64,000 nucleotides of DNA, from assembly GCA_002007465.1 (NCBI GenBank), contig LNAC01000064.1:4918850-4982849 (forward strand), given 5' to 3'. The position numbers were made by a program, and so were the translations under genes. Below the pieces are notes generated by a model that was not told the origin of the DNA, searched no databases, and was given only the letters and a program-made list of their open reading frames with translations. How positions within the stretch are numbered: position 1 is the first letter of the stretch; each line of letters starts with the position of its first letter. The stretch is from Ailurus styani. Taxonomy: Eukaryota; Chordata; Mammalia; Carnivora; Ailuridae. This document shows, piece by piece, positions 56,828 through 64,000 of the stretch.

Positions 56828-57482
56828 TCACACCTCCACGGCAATTCTCGCAAACCGATACTGCGGGGAGGCGGGCGCCCTCAGCAACACGAGCCCCCTC
56901 TCGGCTGCCGGCTGGGTGGCCAGCACATCCAGCAAGCCCGCCAAGCTGACAAACCCCAGGGCTTCTCCACCGCCGACGGCCATGGAGAAGTCTCCCTGCG
57001 TGACAAAGCCGAGGAGAACTCTGGAGCAGTGAGAAGTCACCCCCGGGAGGGGCCCGGACCACAAGCCCAGGGTCAGAGCTCGGTCCCCGGCTGCAGGGGC
57101 ACCCCCGGCCGCACCCTCAGGCCCCGCGGACGCCTGGTTCTGCCTCTTCTCGACTTTCTTCCTCTCTTTCTGTTTCCGGATCTCACTCTTGAAAGGGTCG
57201 CTGTGCTTGGACTCCTGGGGCCCACAGTATAGCCGATCCCGACGGAGCTGCAGGAAGTCCTCCTCGGCTGGGACACAGATCATGGAGTGCGGCTTGGGGC
57301 TGCCCTTCCTCAGCAGGGCCAGGCTGACCCACACCAGGGCCCTGGGGAAGTGCTCGAGGAGGGCCAGGCAGGCCGCTCTGGTCGGTGCTGGCTGCCCGCT
57401 GCGGGGAGCCTGCCGGGCTGCCCACCTGTCCCCGCAGCCGGGCCCGCACCAGGTTGACAGCTGCTTCAGCCACGTCCTACTC
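56828..57482 (-). CDS. POP1: POP1 terminal coding exon
   Basis: POP1 is the largest protein subunit of nuclear RNase P (tRNA 5' processing) and RNase MRP (rRNA processing). This exon encodes the last 217 residues, from [14 protein letters not shown] to [11 protein letters not shown] and TGA at 56830-56828. Marks include [31 protein letters not shown], a basic stretch [15 protein letters not shown], then [39 protein letters not shown] and [10 protein letters not shown]. The acceptor on the - strand is TTCACGTAG|G, and the first base completes an Arg codon from the upstream exon. The frame read 57655-57483 before the acceptor is intron. The DNA is very GC-rich and also opens long frames on the + strand (56759, 57189), which are shadows. 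Confidence 0.96.
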
Positions 57483-58386
57483 CTACGTGAAGCGGGAGAC
57501 ACACGTTTGAGGAGATTTTGTTTGGGGAGAAAACATGCCATCAGAAGACTGGGCACTATTGGAGTTAACTTGGTTTTTTTATACTCTAAGTGGGAAAGGA
57601 TCAAAATGGTAATTTCTTTAAAAATTGAAAACAGACATGAATATATTTTTGTCATATTTTTCTTCTTATGGGTTTACTATTTGTAGATGGTGAAGGACCA
57701 AAGGTTTAAGAAGTTGAAGGTAGAGAAAAATAAGACAGAATCTAAGGCTGAGAGAGACAGCTCTATGAAATGAAGGAAGGACGGGAAATTAAGTCACTGT
57801 ACAGAAAAGAAGGACAAGGCAAGAAGGATGAGCACTTTTTAAAATCGAAGCATAGAAGAGAGTGGAACTGTGAGGCCCCACTGAACAGGGAGCAGCAGGA
57901 GCACACTCTGAACAGTGGCCTCTCTGTCAGGACGATGCTACGATGAGGGGGCACCGAATCACTCCTAAACTCTGGTCATGCAAAAGGAACCAGAAGAAAT
58001 CGAATTCAGAAATGTAAAGGGAAGAATGCTTGCTCAGAGTTCGCAGAGGGAATGTTCCTCATTACCTAGGGGCGCCCTCTGTGCAAGGGGACTGGTTTGT
58101 CAGCAAAGACTAAATGAACAGGTCACAGAAACCGACCGCCTCGGTTTATGTCTATGGATGATACTTTAAATCATCGGGTCAGGTCAGTATCGTGCCCAAA
58201 TCAAATGTGACTCAGCCATGTCCCTGAGCCCTCTGTGAGACACGGGAGGACTGGCTTGCCCCCCCAGAGAGTCCATGTGTTCTCTCGGGCTTTGCATAAA
58301 GGAGCAATGAGAACCTCTACATCCTGCAGCCTGGTCAGGCGGAAAAAAGACCATCTAACCCGCATCCAGGGGCCGTGGGCACTTAC
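57483..58386 (-). other. POP1: POP1 last intron
   Basis: Unique intronic sequence with no gene recognised. The donor is CTGCG|GTAAGT at 58386. Confidence 0.7.
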
Positions 58387-58725
58387 CGCAGAATGCAGAG
58401 GAGACTGCCGGTGGCCTCCTGGCCCACTATGCACTTGGTCCCCACCGGGGCTGGGCACTCCGTGTCCATGGCTTCTCGGGGCTCACCGGAGCTGCTCCGA
58501 GATGTGCCCCCTTCATGGGACGGCAGATCTGTGTTTTCAGGCGTGGGAGCGCAAGGCAGCTTGTCTCTCGAGTCACTCTCCTCGCCGCCTGGAGAGGAGG
58601 CCACAGAGGATTCCGCTCGGGCCCAGACTCTTGACTCCCACTCCTGAGCTAACTGCTCCCAGGGACAGCAGAAAGGAGCCAGGGTGCCAAGCTTCACATA
58701 GTTGGGCCGTTTGGCAGGAGGGCGC
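58387..58725 (-). CDS. POP1: POP1 penultimate coding exon
   Basis: Encodes [20 protein letters not shown] followed by [19 protein letters not shown], an acidic serine-rich stretch ([14 protein letters not shown] to [15 protein letters not shown]), and ends GSLLCILR. The first part is conserved. The Ser/Glu-rich middle is low-complexity and probably a flexible loop, where I recall the human protein differing a lot in sequence. The acceptor is TTCACTAG and the donor is GTAAGT. The length of 339 keeps phase: it opens with the last base of an Arg codon and leaves two bases of another. The + strand frame 58235-58729 is a shadow. Confidence 0.95.
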
Positions 58726-59199
58726 CTAGTGAAAATCAAGGAGGAGAACCAATTTTTGAACAATTTAGGATCAGAACCACGAAAATAATTACGGCCATTG
58801 CACTACATCTCTACTTGAAAAACAAACTTACAAAACAAAGTTTTCCAAGAAACGTGATAAAGAATAACAACCAACTCTATTGGCCAAGCTTATTTGTTTC
58901 CTTCGGTTTTACTTTTAAAAGGTAATACATCCAGCAAAGGGGCCCCACGTGGCCACCGCACAACTCCAGGGGGTCCCCTTCCTGAAAGACTGCAAGTTCA
59001 CGGTGTCCCTGGAGTCATGCCACAATGTCCCTGCGCATGACAATGTTCTAGGTTCAATGGAACAAAAGGGGTGGTGGTGAGGTTTCTCCCCCACTCGACC
59101 TGTAGCTGGTAAAAAACACCCCCAGGGTACTTGCCTCACTCGGAGACATTGAGGAGGAAAGAAATGACCCAGCCACCCTACAAGAGTCCGCGCCGTTAT

Positions 59200-59645
59200 C
59201 CGTTTCTTAATACATCCTTCCAGAGACATTTTATGGACACATGTGCAGATATGTACATTTTTCTTTCCGTTTTGTTATCCATTTTATACAAGTGGTCACG
59301 TCCCAGATTCAGTACTTCTTGCTTAGCTGTTTCCATTTCACAAAATACCGTGGTGATCATTTCACGTGAGTACACGAAGAGATCTCTCATTCTTTCGTAA
59401 AAGGCTACCTATCTTATTCCACCGCTGGATTATACCCTAGTTGATTGAGACAGTCCCCCACTGCGGGACATTTTGGTATTTTCAAACCTTTGCTTTTATA
59501 AACAATGCTGCAACGAATGACCTTGAACACATCATACAAGCACAAGTATATCCGCAGGATAAGTTCCCGGAATGGAACTGCTAAAGCAAAGACAATGAGC
59601 ATTTGCAATTTTGAGAGAGATTTCCAAACTCACAGGGTGATAGCA
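59200..59645 (-). mobile_element. Old L1-like element, inverted
   Basis: CAGTCCCCCACTGCGGGACA, TTTATAAACAATGCTGCAAC, GCACAAGTATATCCGCAGGA and TAAGTTCCCGGAATGGAACT follow the order of an old L1-type element on the opposite strand. Confidence 0.7.
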
Positions 59646-60044
59646 ATCGACTTTTTTCAGCAATGTATGAAAGAAGAACCTTTGAGCAATACCACAAGCT
59701 AATGAGAACCAGGACCCCAAAAGGCAGGGAGCGGCCGGGCTGTTGGCCGTTCTGAACTGGAGGACTCTTGGGGAGTCCCAGACTCCGTCCTCAGACTGAC
59801 AGTGTCCTATGGGACAGGCCCTGACACTCCTTCCCTCACATGCTTCTTTCTATGTGCCGTGCCCCAGAACCCCAGATGGACAATGAACCTGTACACTTAA
59901 TCAGGGGTTCAGTTTGAGCCTCTACTCTGGAGTTTGAACCAAATGTGTTCTGGCCTCCCAAGAGGGGCAGCTGGTAAAAAATGCTCCCAGGATACTTGCC
60001 TCACCTGAAGACCTTTAAATGGACATAAATGAGCTATTTACAAA

Positions 60045-60142
60045 AGGGAAGGGAAGGGAAACGGGAAGGAAAAAGGGAAGGAAAAAGTAAAGGGAAGGAA
60101 AAAGGGGAAAGGAAAGGAAAGGAAAGAAGGAAAAGAAAAAAA
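60045..60142. repeat. Purine-only (GGGAA/GGAAA)n tract
   Basis: About 95 bases almost only A and G, built from GGGAAGG and GGAAAGG units. On the POP1 transcript strand it is C/T-rich. Confidence 0.92.
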
Positions 60143-60439
60143 TGGTGAAAAACACTTAAAAGTATTCAACATCACTTGTCAACAAAAAATTAAAACAGTG
60201 TCACTTTTTCCACGTTTTATCAATACTTTATCAAAACTTTTTCCAAGTTTTATCAATATTAAAAGTTGGCAATATCCTATATTATTGGGGAGTGCGGGAA
60301 AACAGGCACCCTCCTAACTACAGGTGAAATCCTAAATTAATACAAACGGCAATTTGTTGATAGCACAAAAAAATCCTTGGGGTGTTTATCTTTTTTCTTA
60401 AACCAGCAATCTTATTTATGGGAGTCAGTCTAAGGTATG

Positions 60440-60968
60440 TGCTTCTTTCCCCTCCAGCGCCTTTCCAGCGACAGCTGTTTCTTTCTTACATGCAGTGGGC
60501 CCGAGGGGGGCATATGTCCCCCTGATGCCCCCAGACCACTTTTCTTCTCCTTCCCCCTCCAAGACCCCAGCTCCCCCGAAGCACACGCCCTCAGACAGAC
60601 CATGAGCTCTCCCTCCTCAGCCAGGTCCCCCATCAGCTGCCCACACCCCCCCCACCCCCTCCACCACAACTCTGGTCACTCAGTGGCTTCAGCATCTACC
60701 TAGATCAGCCTTCTAACACCCTGGCCTACCAGAAACTTCATGGCCCCATTGCCCATCTTTTACTTCACTCAGACACCCACTCTCCCAGTCCCACCTTAGT
60801 TTTTGGTCACTGCCGTCACCTGCTCCCCCTAAAAATCTCAATTTCCAGTATCTACCTTCAGAGTGATGTCTCCCATTCCAGCCCATTTGCCCCTCCCCCA
60901 CCACAACTCCTGGAACGCTTACTATTCCTTCACCATCTCCTCACCGCTCACCACCGTTCTTGCATGTC
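60440..60968 (+). mobile_element. Probable L2 LINE fragment, first part
   Basis: C-rich text with CTCTCCCTCCTCAGCCAGGT, then CATTCCAGCCCATTTGCCCC, consistent with the L2 reading-frame region but strongly diverged. Opposite to POP1. Confidence 0.45.
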
Positions 60969-60970
60969 TT

Positions 60971-61171
60971 TTCTTTTTTTTTTTTTTAAGATTTTATTTA
61001 TTTATTTGACAGAGAGAGAGAGGGAGAGAGTGCACAAGCAGGGGGAGCAGCAGAGGGAGAGGGAGAAGCAGACTCCCCGCTGAGCAGAGAGCTGGACGTG
61101 GATCCCAGGACCTGGAGATCACGACCTGAGCTGCAGGCAGGGGCTTAACCGACTGAGCCACTCAGGCGCCC
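60971..61171 (-). mobile_element. CAN-SINE (-)
   Basis: TTTTTAAGATTTTATTTATT, GAGAGAGAGAGGGAGAGAGT and GAGCCACTCAGGCGCCC. Confidence 0.94.
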
Positions 61172-61825
61172 TCACAGGCCTCTAATTAAGCTTAAACTCT
61201 CCGGTTCATAGGAGAGTCACTCCCTTACAGGTATCCTCAACTCCCTCGACCTACGCCAGCGCTGTTCAGCAGAACAGGCCTGGGGAATATTACCCAGAAG
61301 CCCCGAATGGTCAACTCAAGTACACTCCCTGACATTTCTCCAGTCCATTCTATCTTCCTCTCTTCCAGAAAACGCTCTCTATTGATTCCCCTCTCCTCCA
61401 ATCTCCAACAGCCTCTCTTTCTCTCTACCCTTCTTAGTCCTAACTGATAACCTCACCGCTTTTTTCACCGAGAAGACGGTCATGATCAAGAGAGTTCTAC
61501 CTAACCTCTGGGCCAGAGTCTACCCTACCTAAATCTGTATTCGCATCTCAGAGTCAGCCTTCCAGCTGACTGAAATGAGAGATCTGAGCCTCTCTCTTCC
61601 CTTCTTCCCCACTCAAGGGCTTTGCTCTTGCAATGTTAGCCTCCCTCTCCTCTGCTGGATCCTCCCCCACCTGCCTAGAAACATGTGCTTCCACAAAGAA
61701 CGTTCGCTCCGCAAGGAAAGGAACAGATTTTGCTTGCCTTCCCCTGTGCTAGCACCAGTGCCTAGAAGGCGTTTGACACATAGTAGGCTCTAAATAAACG
61801 TGTTAAATGAATGAATAAATCAGAC
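61172..61825 (+). mobile_element. L2 LINE, second part with 3' end
   Basis: CTGATAACCTCACCGCTTTT with following TTCACCGAGAAGACGG, then TTGCTCTTGCAATGTTAGCC and GCGTTTGACACATAGTAGGC to TAAATGAATGAATAAAT, the L2 3' end. Confidence 0.65.
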
Positions 61826-61959
61826 AAACAGGTAAAGATGCATATGGAAAGCTGTTCACAGAAGCGCATAGCAAAAAATTAGAAATAAACGAAAGGGCCA
61901 CTGATAAATTATAGTTCATCTATATGGGAATGCTGGATGTAACTGCTGAGTTCTATTTT

Positions 61960-62305
61960 GAGCAAGGGTTGGCAGATGATGACTCACATGCCAAACCTGG
62001 CCCACTGTCTGCTTTTATATGACCCAGGAGCTAAGAACGGCTCTTATGTTTTGAAATGGTTAAAAAAAAAAAAGACTATTTTATGGCACATGAAATTATA
62101 TGAGATTCAAACTTGCGTGTCCATAAACAGAATGAGTCTGGCCCATAGCCATGCCCATTTCTTTATGTTTCATCTGTGGTTGTCTTTGTGCCACAAGGCA
62201 GAGCTGAGCTGAGTGGCTGCCATGGAAACCAAAGGGCCCACAAAGCTGAAAATATTTATCATCTGGCCTTTTACAAAAAAAGTTTGCCAACACTTGGTTT
62301 AGAGT
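61960..62305 (-). mobile_element. hAT-type DNA transposon
   Basis: Imperfect inverted ends: GGTTGGCAGATGATGACTCA and AAGTTTGCCAACACTTGG. Internal AACCTGGCCCACTGTCTGCT, GGCCCATAGCCATGCCCATT and CAAAGCTGAAAATATTTATC. Longer relative of 27222-27432, read in the opposite direction. Confidence 0.75.
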
Positions 62306-62460
62306 CACATTTATTGATATGGGAAAACTATCCATAATAGATTGCTAAATAAAAAGAACAGGTTTTGAAATAGTATATATAATATAATCCCATTTCAAGA
62401 AAATTCGTACCTAAGAAAAATCTTCATGGGTAAAGAAATCTAAAGGGTGAAAAATAAGCA
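62306..62460 (+). mobile_element. Old L1-like 3' fragment
   Basis: GGAAAACTATCCATAATAGA and ATATAATCCCATTTCAAGAA. Confidence 0.45.
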
Positions 62461-63417
62461 CTATCGTCAAATATTACTTAACAAACACATAGAAGACTCT
62501 GCTACGTATTCTGGGAGGCACGAAATACACAATTGCTGCCCTCAAAGAGCCCAGAAGCCAGCAATCCAGGAAAGCATCCCTATCCTTCCACTCTCTCTTT
62601 CATTCACCCGTCACTCAACAAAGTCCGAAAGCCTGGCACTGCCTGCCCCTGTGGTTGCAGGGTGAACAGGAAAGCATGATCACAGAACTCGTGGTCAAGG
62701 AACTACGACATGCCACTATCTCCTCATTCATCAGTCAACAAAGACAGTTACTAAGGACACCACGCACCAGGCACTGGCTAGATGTCACCAAGGCCACAAC
62801 AAACAAGAGAGTCTCTGTGCTACCGGGAGCCCGGAGTGGAGAGGGAGAGCCGGGCTCCCACAGGTGGCATGCACTTCACAGTGTAAGAGAGGGAAAGCCC
62901 TTCGCTGGCCACTCCCCCAGTGAGAAAAAAGAAAAGAAAAATAAGTCTTGCTGGACAGATACCAACATGTAAAAATAGTGCTTATCTCTCTGCATGGAAG
63001 GAATACACCAGTTTACAAAACATTTTTACACATTCCCATAGTTTCATTAAAATTTCAAAAATACGGATTACCTCTATAACTGGTCATAACTGAATGCTAT
63101 TTTGAGGGTACAGGGGCTGGGAGTGTAAATCTCAAGCAAGCATCTGAAACTCAGGCCCCCAGTTTGGGCGTGCATCATCATCAGTGTAAGCAAATGACCA
63201 TGGGAAGGGTCTGTAACCTGGACAGGCCGACAAGAGCCACATATAAGACGATCTCCTAACTTCATTACGTCTTGGTTATGTGAACTCAAGGAAAAGTCTA
63301 TGAAAACTCCACATTATTAAGAGTTAGTGAAGCCATTCCAAATATCACTGGCCAACGCTGAGCAGGCCCTTCTCTTCCTCAGAAGACGTTAGGAAACTAG
63401 AAAAGCCGATTTCCTAC
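62461..63417 (-). other. POP1: POP1 intron, unique part
   Basis: No gene or clear repeat. The 105-codon + strand frame at 62655 is unsupported. Confidence 0.5.
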
Positions 63418-63572
63418 CTTTTGTACTTTTCGAGGAGATTCTTGGCTTGTTCTTTAGCAAACACAACCCCCGCGGGGCAGTCTGGGAAATCTCCGGGGAT
63501 GTCAGGTGACCTTTTATACTGTGAATGCACCACAGACTCTTTTAATCCGCCAACTCTTGCGCCTCGATAAAT
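63418..63572 (-). CDS. POP1: POP1 internal coding exon
   Basis: Encodes [20 protein letters not shown] followed by [20 protein letters not shown] and [11 protein letters not shown], a strongly conserved part of POP1 as I recall it. The acceptor on the - strand is TTCTTTTAG and the donor is AAAAG|GTAGG. Fifty-one codons plus two bases; the split Arg codon is completed at 58725. Together with the two exons downstream it gives about 380 C-terminal residues of a protein of roughly 1000. The remaining exons lie past the window. Confidence 0.96.
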
Positions 63573-63928
63573 CTAAAAGAAATGTCAAAAATATCCTATT
63601 AACATTCCAACCTATAGTAAAATTAATGCTTAATGTTTGTATGGAGAAAATGGGAAACTACCTAAATGCACAGCAAAAAGAGAATGGGTAAGTGTGGGAT
63701 AATCCTACAAAAGGTTACACAGTAGCAAAAATGATGAAACAGCTTCATCAATCAACATGGAAAAATTTCAATGCTGAGAGAATACAGTAAGTTGCAAAAG
63801 CATATATATAAAGTTTATATAAAGTTTAAGGTGAGGTGAGGTATATAAAGTTTAAAAACATGTCAAATATAGCTATTTTATGTTGGAATACAAAGCATAC
63901 TTAATAAAGCTATAAAAATAAGCAAGGT
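63573..63928 (+). mobile_element. POP1 intron with old L1-like fragment
   Basis: ATGGAGAAAATGGGAAACTA, GAGAATGGGTAAGTGTGGGA and CAACATGGAAAAATTTCAAT resemble an old L1 3' end. A GTATATAAAGTTTA repeat is doubled near 63804-63855. Confidence 0.45.
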
Positions 63929-64000
63929 AGGCCGCCTGGGTGGCTCAGTGGGTTAAAGCCTCTGCGTCCGGCTCAGGTCATGATCTCAGGGTCTTGGGAT
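63929..64000 (+). mobile_element. CAN-SINE (+), cut by the window end
   Basis: GCCGCCTGGGTGGCTCAGTG head, then TTAAAGCCTCTGCG and TCATGATCTCAGGGTC, of the recent subfamily. Antisense to POP1. Confidence 0.95.

Larger units (their letters stand above)
58726..63417 (-). other. POP1: POP1 intron (4.7 kb)
   Basis: Contains an old inverted L1-like element, a purine tract, L2 pieces with a CAN-SINE, and a hAT element (listed separately). No other gene is recognised. Confidence 0.75.

Noticed and set aside
57483..57655. Upstream extension of the last POP1 exon frame
   Set aside because: Lies before the acceptor TTCACGTAG; the true join is to 58387.
56759..57686. + strand frames of 157 and 165 codons opposite POP1
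   Set aside because: Shadows of the GC-rich POP1 exon.
1..64000. CRISPR arrays, bacterial operons, phage genes
   Set aside because: None seen; spliced genes and SINE/LINE content show mammalian nuclear DNA.

Overview
The window is nuclear DNA from a carnivoran mammal. It holds many tRNA-derived CAN-SINEs (heads with CTGGGTGGCTCAGT, tails with AAATAAATAAATAAAATCTT) on both strands, plus carnivore-type L1 3' ends and older L2, MIR, MaLR-type LTR and hAT elements. The SINE tail wording (CTGCCTGCCTCTCTG followed by CTTGTGATCTCTC) points to a caniform, probably a mustelid, but I cannot prove the species. There are no prokaryotic genes, CRISPR arrays or operons.

Left part (1-26 kb): the 3' half of NIPAL2 on the + strand, a NIPA-family membrane protein and predicted magnesium transporter. 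Seven coding exons (218-339, 9093-9189, 15946-16081, 17978-18066, 22378-22441, 23667-23761, 25114-25226) join in one frame with consensus splice sites. They encode about the last 237 residues and a TGA stop, followed by a 3' UTR with AATAAA at 26121. The 5' exons lie before the window. A decayed second copy of the first exon lies 1.3 kb downstream of it (1521-1642), with both splice sites lost and stops in frame.

Middle part (26-56 kb): about 30 kb of intergenic sequence with no protein gene I can support. It is mostly SINE, L1, L2, MIR, MaLR LTR and hAT remnants. It also contains an orphan GC/CpG-rich block (about 31.03-31.76 kb) with Sp1-type boxes and an NRF1-type palindrome, and several unique stretches that could be conserved non-coding elements.

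Right part (56.8-64 kb): the 3' end of POP1 on the - strand, the large protein subunit of RNase P and RNase MRP. Three coding exons (63418-63572, 58387-58725, 56828-57482) encode roughly the last 380 residues. NIPAL2 and POP1 are therefore tail to tail; from memory this matches the order of the two genes on human chromosome 8q22.

Assembly: single N bases at 464, 681, 23242, 49689 and 54035 mark joins. At three places (234-680, 23158-23305, 53892-54178) the sequence beside the N is repeated almost exactly, which looks like two alleles laid end to end rather than real duplication. One of these repeats NIPAL2 exon sequence (465-570) and should not be counted as a gene exon. Repeat names below come from recognising family sequence by eye; subfamilies and exact ends are approximate.
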